A stretch of DNA of 64,000 nt from Procambarus clarkii (taxonomy: Eukaryota > Arthropoda > Malacostraca > Decapoda > Cambaridae): positions 17,300,871-17,364,870 of the forward strand of contig NC_091185.1 of NCBI RefSeq assembly GCF_040958095.1, written 5' to 3'. Positions within the stretch are counted from its first letter, which is position 1; each line of letters starts with the position of its first letter. The notes below the pieces were generated by a model. It was not told the DNA's origin and made no database searches. It worked only from the letters and a program-made list of their open reading frames with translations. Positions 35,111 to 48,854 of this stretch are shown one piece after another. The position numbers and the translations under genes are program-made.

Positions 35111-36445
35111 CTAACAGCAAGCCTTTCCAGTAAAATTCTTTGAATTCTTTTCTGACTTCTGGCCTAATGTTTGTTTTATCCTAGTGTGTATGATGCCTAG
35201 CGTGTGTCTGGTGCCTGTTGTGTTAAACCGAAGATAAATGCATAAGTATAGGTCAGTAATTTCTCCAGCTTTGAAAGGGGCTTTCATTATGCAGCAGTAT
35301 TCCACTCTAGAGAGCACTAGCGTCTTGAAAACTATCATCATCGGTATAGCATCTCTAGTGTGAAAAGTTCTTGTTATCTATCCTGTCATTTTTCTTGCAG
35401 TTGTGACGGCTACTTTATTGTGTTCTTTAAATGTAAGGCCTTCTGACATCAGTACACCCAAATCCTTTACGTTGCTTTTCCGTTCAATGTTATGATTCGA
35501 CTGAGTTTTGTAAGTGGTTTCCGTTTTTATATTTTTTATTTTTTCCGTAGCGCATGAGCTGAAACTTATGTTCGTTAATCACCATGTTATTTTCTGTAGC
35601 CCATAGAAAGACCTGATTTACATCTGATTGGAGGTTTGCCGTGTCCTCTATGTTGCCAACTCTCGTGAAGATTCTAGTGTCATCTGCAAAGGATGATCAA
35701 GTACTATAGGTTGTGTCCTTGTCTATGTCCGATATGAACATGAGAAAAAGTATTGGAGCAAGCACAGTACCCTTGGGGACTGAGCTCTTTACGGTTGATG
35801 GTCCAGATTTTATTTTGTTGACTACTACACATTGGGTTCTATTAGTCAGGAAGTTGTATATCCATCTGCCTATTTTTCCGGTAATTCCTTTTGAACGCAT
35901 TTTATGTGCAATAACACCATGGTCACATTTGTCAAAGGCTTTTTTTTGTCAAAGCATTTTGTTTGTCTTCCATGGCATCTAGTGCCATGTCAGAGTGGTC
36001 CAGCAACTGTGATAGGCAAGAGCGCCCTGTTCTGAAACCATGTTGTCTGGGGTTATGGAGATGCTGTGATTCCATGTATTTTGTGATCTTACTTCTTAGC
36101 ATTCTCTCAAAGATTTTTATGATGTGCGATGTTAGTGCTATCGGTCTGTAGTTTTTTGCCTCTGCCTTATTTCCTCCTTTATGGGGCGGTGCTATCTCTG
36201 CTGTTTTTAGTATGTCAGGGATAATGCCAGTATCTTGGCTTTGTCTCCAAAGAATGTGAAGGGCCTGCGATAACGTTTTTTACAGTTCTTGATGAATATA
36301 GAGTTCCAAGAGTCAGGGCCTGGTGCAGAGTGCATAGGCATACTGTCTATGGCTTCTTCAAAATCCAGTGGGGATAGGATCACATCTGATTTATGATTTG
36401 ATGTTGGTATCATATCCATGAAAAATTCATTTGGGTTATCAATCA
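35111..36445 (-). pseudogene. ORF2 remnant of LINE family 3, second copy
   Basis: Pieces at 36207-36419 (SAPGPDSWNSIFIKNC), 35697-35900 (GITGKIGRWIYNFLTNRTQ, then KSSVPKGTVLAPILFLMFISD) and 35111-35341 (LVLSRVEYCCIMKAPFKAGEITDL). This copy keeps the VPxG-to-FADD segment that the palindrome replaced in the copy at 17292-19701, which shows the original order. Confidence 0.75.
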
Positions 36446-36458
36446 GATGGATGGAGAG

Positions 36459-36725
36459 CTACACTCGTGGTGTCCCATTTTCCCAGCACTCTTTGTCATA
36501 TAATGCTTTGAAACTTTTGACGGTTTTGGCCTCCACCACCTTCTCACCTAACTTGTTCCAACCGTTTACCATTCTGTTTGCAAAAGTGAATTGTCTTACA
36601 TTTCTTCGGCATCTTTGTTTAGTTCGTTTAAATCTATAACCTCTTGTTCTTGAAATTCCAGGTCTCGGGAAATCTTCCCTATCAAGTTTATCAATTCCTG
36701 TTACTGTTTTGTACGTAGTGATCAT
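36459..36725 (-). pseudogene. C-terminus of LINE family 5
   Basis: MITTYKTVTGIDKLDREDF...NRMVNGWNKLGEKVVEAKTVKSFKALYDK is the CR1-like C-terminal block. The corresponding region lies at 39660-39930. Confidence 0.75.
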
Positions 36726-37066
36726 ATCTCTTCTTTTCCTTCTGTCTTCTAGTTTGGAATATTTAATGCCTCTAATGTCTCCTCATAAATCCTGCCCTTC
36801 AGTTTTGGTATGAATGTTTGTGTGCCTTCATCGTATATTTTGCAAAATATGGAATACATCTCATTTACTTTACTTTAAGAATATGGTTCGATCAATTAAA
36901 AACCCTCTTGTTCAAATTGCAAAGAGACTGAAAGAGATGCAGCATGCTCAATGGATTATATATTAGTGATTATTATTAGGATTATATATTAGTGAATCAT
37001 ATTAGTGATTCAATTATTATGGTCATAAAACAATAAACAAATAGTTTTGGTGTTATTACACTCTAT

Positions 37067-37411
37067 TCACAGGTTATATATAAGTATCTGCATGTTTTGT
37101 TCACCATTACAAACCACTAAGTTGGTTTGATTTTTGTTGAGATTGTTATTTATGATAAGATTCCTTACGTTATCTGAGAATGAAGCTATGTTGGTATTGG
37201 GAAATCTATAGATGGCACTTATAGTCAAGGAGGATTTAAGGGATTTACTGGAGAACTTGGCAAAGGTATATTCACAATAGTCGTCTCTATTACTAATGAG
37301 ACTATTGCAGATGAAGGTATCTTTGTAAGATATTGCTATGCCACCTCCTTTTTTTATTAGGCCTGCAGTTGTGAATGGCTTTATTATCAGCCAAGTTGTA
37401 GCATACAACAT
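37067..37411 (-). pseudogene. Endonuclease fragment of LINE family 4
   Basis: [19 protein letters not shown] and [15 protein letters not shown] are mid-endonuclease blocks, and [13 protein letters not shown] matches the sequence at 30655 in family 4. The catalytic GDFN motif is damaged (VVCNGE). Confidence 0.65.
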
Positions 37412-37430
37412 AGCATATATATGTATATGG

Positions 37431-37586
<156 letters not shown>

Positions 37587-37624
37587 AATTCGTCAGTGTA
37601 CTACATTTTTGTTGTTGCTTTTAG

Positions 37625-37784
37625 GTGATGCTTTTAACCAGTGTACGTGGGTCTGATTGTGCAACCACAGTTCGAAGAATAATGAAGATATGAACAAACG
37701 GCCTGTGGTCACTATACAGTCTGGAAGGGCAAAATAAGAAATTGGCATTTCTACAAAAACAAGAACTATATAATGTTATTTTAA
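37625..37784 (+). pseudogene. DUF4806-like gene, exon A (contains in-frame TGA)
   Basis: Acceptor TTGTTGTTGCTTTTAG ends at 37624 and donor AA|GTAAGT follows 37784. Read from 37625 the exon encodes LLTSVRGSDCATTVRRIMK, then TGA at 37691-37693, then TNGLWSLYSLEGQN, LAFLQKQ and LYNVIL. The pattern of a VRRIxK helix, a tract like TNxLxxxYSLxG and an aromatic LxxVI segment resembles DUF4806, a domain of unknown function common in arthropods and Hydra. The family call is from memory. One base remains for the next codon, matching exon B. The TGA suggests a pseudogene, an allele or an assembly error. Confidence 0.5.
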
Positions 37785-38480
37785 GTAAGTAACCAAAAAA
37801 TTAAATAATTTTTTTAAAGTTTAAAATTCGCTTAAAAATTTAAATTTTAAGTTAAAAATTTTTAACCAAAAAACTTAATATTTTTCATATTTGGAACCAT
37901 TCCATAATATTTTCCCAAGCATAAATGATTATATTTCTATCACTTGCTCTTAAGATTGTTTCATTTAATAGAGGTTGGGCATAATTGTTCTCTGCTGCTA
38001 ATAGAACTGACTGACTTAGCTATAGGAAAATGTAAACTTAATTGGTTTATCCATTACAGTATTTTGCAGTTTATTTCATGATCCTGTGCTTAATACTTGC
38101 ATAAATAGTAGATTACAAAATGCATTTTTATATCATTAGTATTGAATAATAATAATGCAAATAATTGACTTATAAATGATGTACAATTAATTGGTAGGTG
38201 ATATTATATTATTAATATTTTTTCATTCTTGCAAAGCCTTAACAAAGCCATTAACATGTTAATATAAACTTGATCACCTTCCACTTATTTTCTCATGTGC
38301 TACCTACATGTACAAAACCTTATTCCTAAATGCATATTTTGTTCTGAAACTTGTCCTTTATATGTTGTGTATCACCATCTCTGGAGAGTTTTATCTGATT
38401 GATGTATAAATTACTTTTAATTTTACAGAATATTATTGTTATACTGAATTTATTATTATATAAATAACTTAATTTTACAG

Positions 38481-38587
38481 AATCATCTATCAACGCACAT
38501 CCACAAGTTGAGGAGGAGGATGTGACCTTCCAGATTTCTGAAGTACTGAAACATGCACCAAACAGGCCTGGTGGATCTAGGTACAAG
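38481..38587 (+). CDS. DUF4806-like gene, exon B
   Basis: Acceptor TAATTTTACAG ends at 38480 and donor AAG|GTAAAA follows 38587. The 107 bases complete the codon left by exon A (A+AA, Lys). They give SSINAHPQVEEEDVTFQISE, then a VLKHAPNRPGG stretch ending SRYK on a codon boundary. The EEEDV...I...VLKHAPNR ending fits the last helix of DUF4806. No stop occurs in this frame, which is unusual in this AT-rich region. Confidence 0.6.
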
Positions 38588-38636
38588 GTAAAATAATTAA
38601 AAATTTTTTTTTTTTTTTTTTTTTACTAATTGTCCG

Positions 38637-38640
<4 letters not shown>

Positions 38641-38724
<84 letters not shown>
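38641..38724. repeat. (TA)n left of MITE copy 2
   Basis: TA tract with a TGTA interruption near 38699-38702. Confidence 0.95.
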
Positions 38725-38725
<1 letters not shown>

Positions 38726-39115
38726 GTCGTACCTAGTAGCCAGAACGCACTTCTCGGCCTACTATGCAAGGCCCGATTTGCCTAATAAACCAAGTTTTCA
38801 TGAACTAATGCTTTTTCGACTACCTAACCTACCTAACCTAACCTAACCTAACATTTTCGGCTACCTAACCTAACCTAACCTATAAAGATAGGTTAGGTTA
38901 GGTTAGGTAGGGTTGGTTAGGTTCGGTCATATATCTACGTTAATTTTAACTCGAATAAAAAAAAATTGACCTCATACATAATGAAATGGGTAGCTTTATC
39001 ATTTCATAAGAAAAAAATTAGAAAAAATATATTAATTCAGGAAAATTTGGCTTATTAGGCAAATCGGGCCTTGCATAGTAGGCTGAGAAGTGCGTTCTGG
39101 CTACTAGGTACGACA
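38725..39115. mobile_element. Palindromic MITE with (CCTAA)n core, copy 2 (391 bp)
   Basis: Same structure as copy 1: TGTCGTACC ends, long inverted repeats and a central CCTAA/TTAGG hairpin near 38876-38925. It is flanked by (TA)n and lies in the intron between DUF4806-like exons B and C. Confidence 0.85.
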
Positions 39116-39138
39116 TATATATATATATATATATAATG

Positions 39139-39653
<515 letters not shown>

Positions 39654-39930
39654 AATTACCTAAGTGTAGTTACAGGATGAGACCGTCTTCCCAGCACTCT
39701 GTCATATAACGCTTTGAAACTACTGACAGTCTTGGCCTCCACCACCTTCTCACCTAACTTGTTCCAACCGTCTACCACTATTTGCGAAAGTGAATTTTCT
39801 TATATTTCTTTAGCATCTGTGTTAAGCTAGTTTCAATCTATGACCTCCTGTTCTTGAAGTTCCAGGTCTCAGGAAATCTTCCCTGTCGATTTTATCAATT
39901 CCTGTTACTATTTTGTATGTAGTGATCATA

Positions 39931-40719
39931 TCACCTCTTTCTTCTGTCTTTTAGTTTTGGCATATTTAATGCCTCTAACGTCTCCTCGTAGCTCTTGCCC
40001 TTCAGTTCTGGGAGCCACTTAGTAGCATGTCTTTGCACCTTTTCCAGTTTGTTGATGTGCTTCTTAAGATATGGGCCAACTTCTGTTGTTGGGCACCACA
40101 CAACAGCTGCATATTCTAGCTTTGGCGTAACAAAAATCATGAACAATTTCTTTAGTATATCACCATCCATGTATTTAAACGCAATTCTAAAGTTAGAAAG
40201 CGTAGCATAGGCTCCTCGCACAATATTCTTTATGTGGTCCTCAGGTGATAGTTTTCTATCTAGAACCACCCCTAGATCTCTTTCTTTATCAGAATTCTTT
40301 AAAGATTTCTCACATAATGTATAGGTTGTGTGGGGTCTATGTTCTCCTGTTCCACATTCCATAACATGGCATTTATTAACATTAAATTCCATTTGCCAAG
40401 TGGTGCTCCATATACTTATTTTATCCAGGTTTTCTTGAAGGGCATGACAATCATCTAAATTTCTTATCCTTCCTATTATCTTAGCATCATCAGCAAACAT
40501 GTTCATGTAATTCTGTATACCAACTGGTAGATCATTTATGTAGACAATAAACATCACTGGTGCAAGAACTGAACCCTGTGGTACTCCACTTGTGACATTT
40601 CTCCAGTCCGATACATTGCCTCTGATTACTGCCCTCATTTTTCTATCAGTCAGAAAATTTTTCATCCATATTAGAAGCTTACCTGTCACCCCTCCAATAT
40701 TTTCCAGTTTCCAGAACAA
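39931..40719 (-). CDS. RT core, LINE family 5
   Basis: 262 codons with TGKLLIWMKNFLTDRKM, SGVPQGSVLAPVMF, catalytic FADDAK, the DRKLSPEDH block and a thumb region VTPKLEYAAVVWCP, which carries a short extra insertion (TTEVG) relative to the copy at 34450. It ends at a shift near 39935. The AFDSS motif A is in the neighbouring frame. Confidence 0.75.
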   Translation of the reverse strand: MFWKLENIGGVTGKLLIWMKNFLTDRKMRAVIRGNVSDWRNVTSGVPQGSVLAPVMFIVYINDLPVGIQNYMNMFADDAKIIGRIRNLDDCHALQENLDKISIWSTTWQMEFNVNKCHVMECGTGEHRPHTTYTLCEKSLKNSDKERDLGVVLDRKLSPEDHIKNIVRGAYATLSNFRIAFKYMDGDILKKLFMIFVTPKLEYAAVVWCPTTEVGPYLKKHINKLEKVQRHATKWLPELKGKSYEETLEALNMPKLKDRRKR

Positions 40720-40724
40720 CCTCT

Positions 40725-41523
40725 CTATGTGGAACTGTCGAATGCCTTTTTTAGGTCCAGATAGATGCAGTCATCCCAACCATCTTTTTCCTGTAATATA
40801 TCTGTTGCTCGATCATAGAAACTGAGTAAATTCGATACACAGGATCTTCCAAATCGAAAACCATACTGTCTGTCTGAAATTATATCATTTCTCTCCAGGT
40901 GTTCTACCCATTTAGTTTTAATTATTTTTTCCAATATTCCAATTCCAATTTTTTCCAATAATGTGTGTGTGTGTATGTATATTTGTGTTGTTGAATATGA
41001 CCGAAAGTCAGTCTTTCTGCCCCTCTCCTTACTGCTATTGTTGTTTCTCGCATCTTTGTATTGCTTGTATGTTTGGGCAATTTTTCCCCTTTTCCTAGTT
41101 CTGCATCTCTGCTTTAGTATAAATTTTGTTGTGCCATTATCATATATTTCACAAAACTTGACATACATCTCATTTACTTCATGTCCTAACAGCAAGTGTT
41201 TGTCAAATTCCTTAAGGAAATATCTGAGTTCCCCATAATGACCTCTCCACAAGTCAGGTTTTTCAACTGCTTCAAGCTCATTTTCTTCCAGATTATAATG
41301 CATTGCATACTTTATTCCCAAAAAGACATGGTCACTTTTACCCAAGTGACCATGTCACTTGGGTAAAAGGAGGGAGGTACTGAAAGGAGGAAAAGGGAGG
41401 TACCAAAGGAGGGAGGTACTGAATGATAAATATATCTTTCTCTTTCCTGGTAAATATAATATCCAGCATGGAGGGAACATCCCCTTCCCTCATCCTCGTA
41501 GCTTGTTTAACATGTAGAAACAT
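40725..41523 (-). pseudogene. Endonuclease end and RT N-terminus, LINE family 5
   Basis: The frame 40725-41345 starts MGKSDHVFLGI (catalytic SDH). It runs through a basic linker with an AC-repeat insertion (YIHTHTL, 40963-40985 in DNA) to ISDRQYGFRFGRSC and YLDLKKAFDSST. The piece 41338-41523 holds [19 protein letters not shown], an endonuclease block. The two meet at the palindrome 41335-41369, where sequence was lost. Confidence 0.7.
41335..41369. repeat. Perfect 16-bp inverted repeat, 3-base loop
   Basis: CTTTTACCCAAGTGAC at 41335-41350, CAT, then its exact reverse complement at 41354-41369. It sits in the endonuclease of LINE family 5 and is followed by GGAGGGAGGTACTGAA-type short repeats up to 41425. 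Confidence 0.9.
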
Positions 41524-41548
41524 GAATGTTTACAGGGTGAGGTTTACG

Positions 41549-41652
<104 letters not shown>

Positions 41653-41714
41653 TTGTGTGTGTGTAATTTATATAAATAAATAATTAAATATTAATTTTGT
41701 TAATATCTTTTCAG

Positions 41715-41777
41715 GGAAAACTTGCAAGTACAATTCGTATACAAGAGGGGCAACAAGAGCCAGAGGATATCTACTAA
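41715..41777 (+). CDS. DUF4806-like gene, exon C with stop
   Basis: Acceptor TAATATCTTTTCAG ends at 41714. The exon starts on a codon boundary, as exon B requires, and encodes GKLASTIRIQEGQQEPEDIY before TAA at 41775-41777. It is an acidic C-terminal tail after the domain. The intron B-C (3,127 bases) contains two MITEs, (TA)n and a LINE. Confidence 0.5.
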   Translation, partial: GKLASTIRIQEGQQEPEDIY

Positions 41778-43290
<1,513 letters not shown>

Positions 43291-44402
43291 TTGATTTAAA
43301 AATGTCTGAGATTTTTTACTTAATCTAAGTTATATTGCATGGTGCTAATATGAATATTATACATGACTTTTTTCTTTTCTTTCTCTTTCTCCCTTTCTTT
43401 CTTTCTCTTTCTTTCCTTCTCTCTCTTTTTCTTTCTCTTTCTACATGAATATTATACTTGACTGTGTTTACATTCACTTGTAGATTTTTATTTTTAGTTA
43501 ATTAGTCCTAAACTTTTGATTAATAGATTTTTATTATTAGTCATAGAAAAACTATAATGTTATATGTATACTCGGAAAATTTTACTTGTTTTAGTTTTAA
43601 GGAACAATAACTGCTTGTAACGTCAGACTGATCTCAGCATGACATGAATCACAGGCTGCTTGATCACAAAATCTATTGTGTTCACATATTGCATATATAG
43701 ATTTTTATAGATTTTTAAATTTTTACTTTTATATTCTGTTATAGATATAGTCTATATATTTCGAGCTATTACATATATTTTGTTGTATTACTCATTCTTA
43801 ATTAAATAAATATAATATTTTAATTCTCTTTTTGTACCCTATTTATTTGTAATTTACACATACATATATAGGATGTCCATTTCTATCTCAGATATGTCTT
43901 CTTTCTTTCTCTCCCTTTCTATTTCAGATATGAATTACAAAATTATTATACCCTAATTTACCCTAAACGTTTTAATGTAGGTAATTAAAAGATCATAAAA
44001 AAGTTTTTAGAAATGTTAATTATTTACGTTCTAAGGTTGTATATAAAAGTTCTCAAAAAACCTTTTCTAAACGTAATTATAAACGTGCTGAAAACAATGA
44101 AATGTCGTTTTTAGGATGTTTTAAAAACATGAAAATGTTTGCTGGGTAGCAGTGACATTTCTGCGAAATGGTGGTCTGAAGCTAGTCACTTGATACGTCA
44201 CATGTGAAGTGATACCTTAGTGGAAGAGTTAACCGGTCTACAACGACACAGTATTGCAGAGAAGGCCTGGGGGTTCTCATTCACACATTGGTTACTTTTA
44301 GTAGTCGGAGGGTAGAATGGATCAACTGCTGGAGGGTAACTCTTGTGGTGAGACAGTGCCAGAACATCAGCGTTACCTCCCCAGTCTTCCCTTATTATCG
44401 AA
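43291..44402. other. AT-rich stretch without recognised genes
   Basis: Contains a small TTTC-rich patch (43370-43441) and an AATAAATATAATA motif near 43805. If the DUF4806-like transcript spans the CT satellite, this could end it. The short minus-strand frame up to 44641 is not real: it crosses the Helitron terminus. Confidence 0.35.
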
Positions 44403-44469
44403 CTAACAGTACCCACCACGCGTTGCTGTGGCTCAGTCTGGTTAAATGGGAACGAAAGAAAAGAGAAAG

Positions 44470-46620
44470 CGCACGTTTCTAATATGTTTAATTTCACAAT
44501 GCTTGTGGGTATAAAATTGTGTTGTTCCATTGTCTGTGGAGATGTAGAGCTTGTCTGGTTTGCCGACTCTAGAACACGCAGCATATAATTATCCACGTGA
44601 GAAGCAATCAAAGCCCTGAGCTTTGTTGATGGTGATTGCAAACGTCAATCGAATTGGAAATTATAATCTCTTAAATTGAAATGACATATCTGTTGGAATC
44701 ATAGGAATGCGTGGAATGAGGACATCTTCCCCTTTGAAAAGTCCTGTCAGACTGTCAGATTGTTGCTTCTATGACGTCGCTGATTATTTTTTTTTTACTG
44801 CAAGACGCGTGGCGTTGCAAAGTTTTGACTGGTTGATATTTCGCAACATGATTATTGGCACGCCGATTTTTAATTGCCGTACGTGTGATGGTATCCCTGG
44901 CAGATCGAGTGAATTAAAAAATTCTGTTGGATAATTAACGGCTTCGTCTGCTTCCTCAACAGTGTCGACGGACTTGTATGTGACTGCCTTGCTTTGAATG
45001 TCAGACTGAGTAATATTGTTAAGGTCGTACACGTTTTGTTCTTTGCTACAAGAATAGCTCGTTCACTCAGTCAGTCGTGATTCTTATAATTGGTTTCAAT
45101 ATTGGGAAATACTTTTTCAACTAATTCTGCTTTTGACGTCACTAAATTGCAGAAGTTATGAGGCAATGAAATTTGTCCTGATGTCAGATCAACTGGCACT
45201 TTTACGTTCCCAATTTCTAGAAATTGATGGGAGAATATCTCAGCTGATGGATCGTTTTGCATTAGCTTCATAACTACACGCATATTTGTTGTTAATTTAA
45301 ACGTTTTTATGTGGCGCCAAAAAGTAGAGTATTTCAGGCAAGCATTTATTTCGTCCGCTGGTGTCGATCGAGGAATTACAGGTAATGTTTGCCTGAAATC
45401 TCCTGCAAGCAATATTAATGCGTTCTCAAATGGTCTGATGTTTCCACACAAATCTTACAATGGTCAATCAAGAGCCTCGAACGATTTTTTGTGGGGCATT
45501 GTGCATTCATCCCAAACAATAAGAATGCATTTCTGCAATACTTTTCCCATGCCGGATGCATTGGAAATGTTGTACGTGGGGGTTTCAATGAATTGCATGT
45601 TCAATGGCGATTTCAAAGCCCAAGTAGCAGGTGTTCCACCTGGTAGCAATGTCGCAGCAATTCCGGACGATGCAAGAGCTAAAGTTATGCCATTATGGGA
45701 TCGAAATGCTGCCAGAATCAATCTAACTAGGAAGGTTTTACCAGTTCCTCCTTGCGCATCTAAGTACAGTTCTTCAAGTCCGTTATTGACAGTTTGAATT
45801 ATTTTATTGTTAATGCCCTTTTGCTCAAGCGTTAGCCTAGGAATATTTGATTAAACGTACGACAATTGATCACCCGTGTTGTAATTTTGTTCACGACGAA
45901 ATTCTACTTCGAACGAAGCAGCAGCAGATCGATTCGATGATGGCATTTCCAATTGATTGAGAACTTTCTTCGCGATTTCTAAGCACAATTCTTCAATCAT
46001 TATCAAGGCTTCGTTGAAGATTTTTGCTGTAAAATCTATGTTCATATTTAAATTTTCCTTGCATATTCGACGGATAATATCTTCAGCCATGTGCGATTTA
46101 TAATTATCCCATAACTGGTGGAGATGAAGGAGAGCCGGTGGTCAATATGGTTGCAAATAATACATGAATTTGATGTGGATGTGACGTGTTGAACGAGTCA
46201 TTAATGCATACATCCCAGTGCCAATCGTTCTCTTATAAATTCAGAGCTTGACATGCACTACGGGAAGTGGCATCTATTACGCCGTTGACAAATCTCAATT
46301 GCTGGAAAAACGTTGGACCGGGCACACTTACCAACAGCATGCGAAGAAAGAAGCATTCATCGTAATTAGGATGCACGATGTACAGTCTGCCTATCGTAGT
46401 TTATTTGAATATGCCAAGTTGTCCATCGACTCGCTTTCCTCGTTTGCGTCGTTCAAATGATTTTCTACTGGCATTCCATGTGTAATACGTAGGCACTTCC
46501 GAATACAGCATTGTTTTTGCAAACATGTCATTTTGACATAAAACAGAGAAAGCAGTTAACGTGTAGCTGGTGGATTCATATCTGTTTGTTGCACATCTGC
46601 AGCTGTAAAAACGTGTTGTC
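44470..46620 (-). pseudogene. Helitron PIF1-like helicase remnant
   Basis: Minus-strand pieces follow Helitron order: a linker LYTVHPNxDECFFLRMLLV-type block (about 46380-46330), MAEDIIRRIC (46090), the Walker A region (near 45730, in broken frame), IVWDECTMPHKKSFEALD (motif II, 45464-45721), LLAGDFRQTLPVIPR (motif III, 45071-45451), LPGIPSHVRQLKIGVPIIMLRNINQ (44784-45032), FAITINKAQG (motif VI, 44642-44613) and DKLYISTDNG near 44530. The helicase would unwind DNA during rolling-circle transposition. The Rep nuclease that should precede it is absent, so the copy is dead. Confidence 0.85.
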
Positions 46621-47118
46621 CACTTTCATGTTTTCAAAACAAAAACAAAAAATACTAACGAAATATTTCAATTCAAAACGCAGATCAATCGACGCAGCTC
46701 AATTTCATTACTAATTGCACTGAAATATAATAAGAACAGTTAAAAGAACGAAAAGAAAAACAATGAAAAATGAAACAAATAAACTATACCCACAAAATGT
46801 ATACGGTATGGTAAACAATTCAGCTCCAATCCAGTGCAATGTCACCCAAAATAATTAAATCAAAATGAAAATAAATACAAATCTATGAAAATTCAATTTA
46901 TCAATGCAATCGGAAACATTGAAATGGAATCGTAACATATTTTGTATAGCTTGTGTTGGTCTTACGTTCAACAGAGAGCGCTGTTTAAAAAAAAAATAGT
47001 GTTTTTTCCAGTCACAGGTGTGGCATATAAATAGTAGGTATATAAAAACACGCACGTATTCAAATAGAACGTTGTGTCAAAATTTCAAAGCAATCGGTAA
47101 AGAATTTTCGGAGATTAA

Positions 47119-48854
47119 CCCTTTAACTGTGCAACGCGCCTGCAGGCCCAGGCTTCGGGTGCGCAATGCGCCTCCGGGTGTTTTTATTTTTCACTTTCCA
47201 TTCAAAACTCCTGCGGCTACATGGGGTTCACATCAGCTTCCTCAGGGCTCTTGTAAACAGACACCATCTTTTAAAAAAAATCATGGTCCACATTGCTGGG
47301 TGTGAGAGCCTCAGTAGTGAGTGAGCAATCAAGGCTGGCGTTCACAGCATGAGCGCCCAGCCCTGCTGTTCAGCGTGTGACCACAGCATCGCCTAATAAT
47401 GTCAATATATATATATATAACCTGCATATTTAACCATGATAGTATTATAGAAGAGCCTGAGTGTGATAATGACTGGGTACAATGTTCAAATATCAGTGAT
47501 TCAATGCTGTTCACGATGTTCACTGCGCTAGTAACAGCACCACAGCATTATTTCGTCCATCTAGGAATCTTCAAACGACTTCTTAGGTTCTTTTTCAAAA
47601 TAAACTTGTGGTCAATTATTCACAGAAATTAGTGACCAGGATTGTGGTTATAATTAGTGTTGTGTGTAGTATTGTGGAAGGAGGAATTTTGGTGAGGGAG
47701 GGAGGGAGAGAATTGAGGTAGCCTCACTGTGTGGCAGCCACTCTTGTTTTGCTCACCATACTAGCTTCGTGGTTCGCTATGGGTAACACATATTTATATG
47801 AGTATATACAGTGTGTGTGTGCGTATAGTGTCATAACAGCAACAGGAGTATGTTGAGTGGAGCTATGTTGGTGAGGGAGGTGACGTCGTAATCGTAGCAT
47901 CGTCTGCTGTCTGCTGTGTGATTTCTCATGCAGTGTATGGTGGCCACTGTACTGTTTGGACACAATACCGGCTTACTTGCATAGTTCTGGTAAAGAAAAC
48001 ATGTAGATAAGTATATATAACATGTGTAAATAGTGTAATAAAAACAATAACAGTATGGTGGAAGGAGCAATATTGGCGAGTAAGATGTTGGAGTGAGGGA
48101 GGGCCTGTCTGGGTGTGGCTGCTCACACTTGCGATGTTCTGAATGTGTTGATGGTGAATGTATATAGTGTGTGACAGTGTATAGTGTGTACATATGTTGC
48201 AAATATACATAAATGAACATGAAACATTGGTGCGAATAACTGCATGATGGGAGGAGCAATGTTGGCGAATACAATGTTGGAGGAGTGAGGGAGGGCTGGC
48301 TGGGTGTGACAGCTCACACTCGCGGTGTTCTGAATGTGTTGATGGTAAATGTATATAGTGTGTGACAATGTATAGTCTGTAAATAGATTGTATATATACG
48401 TAAATTAGCATGATACATGGTAAATATGTGCAATATATGTGTACACAAGTGTCATGCACGTAACACAGTATCCTTGGACAGTACGGATGTTTTATTGCTA
48501 TAACATAGTGTACGTGTTCATTATACATAGGATTAGCACGTAAAAACAAATAAAATGTATTTGGAACTGTGCGCAAAAAATTAACAAAAATATATTTGCG
48601 GCAACTTGCGCACCCCGCCCCAGGCGCCCCACCGGCCCCGGGAGCTTATGGCATGGGCACACGGGGAATAATGACATCACGTGCCACCTTATGGACCTCA
48701 TAGCAGCCAAAGTAAGCACAATTTTGAAATTCCGTTTCTATACCCATATACAGAGAGGGTTTTTTGACACTCAGAACAAAAAATAATTTTTTCCTGAGAA
48801 TTTATTTCTTGCGCACTGGGGGGCGTCATATATATTGGCCGCGCAGTTAAAGGG
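47119..48854. mobile_element. piggyBac-type non-autonomous element (1,736 bp)
   Basis: The ends CCCTTTAACTGTGC (left) and CCCTTTAACTGCGC (right, inverted) differ at one position. They are flanked by TTAA at 47115-47118 and 48855-48858, the piggyBac target duplication. No transposase frame is present. The inside has a two-unit tandem repeat of period about 188 (48055-48242, 48243-48430) and several TTGCGCA motifs near both ends. Confidence 0.8.
48055..48430 (+). repeat. Two-unit 188-bp tandem repeat inside the piggyBac-type element
   Basis: Each unit carries GGAGCAAT(A/G)TTGGCGA, GAGGGAGGGC, CTCACAC and GTTCTGAATGTGTTGATGG. A third, more diverged unit may lie at 47820-48054. Confidence 0.7.

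Larger units (their letters stand above)
33838..36900 (-). mobile_element. Mosaic of minus-strand LINE fragments (families 1, 3 and 5)
   Basis: From right to left: family 5 C-terminus (36900-36446), family 3 RT (36445-35125), family 5 endonuclease linker and RT thumb (35125-34450), family 1 RT (about 34450-34265), an unassigned LINE linker (34250-33966) and a family 3 3' end (33965-33838, CCACCACAGCCTTGTTTG and the CAAGCAACAGCCTGTTGG phrase). All are minus strand. The order suggests repeated nested insertion. Confidence 0.65.

Noticed and set aside
44198..44641. Minus-strand 147-codon frame
   Set aside because: It crosses the Helitron terminus at 44403 and is in a different frame from the helicase C-terminus, whose true reading I could follow.
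47831..48576. His/Tyr-rich minus-strand frames
   Set aside because: They lie inside the piggyBac-type element's tandem repeats and have no transposase DDD or Cys motifs.
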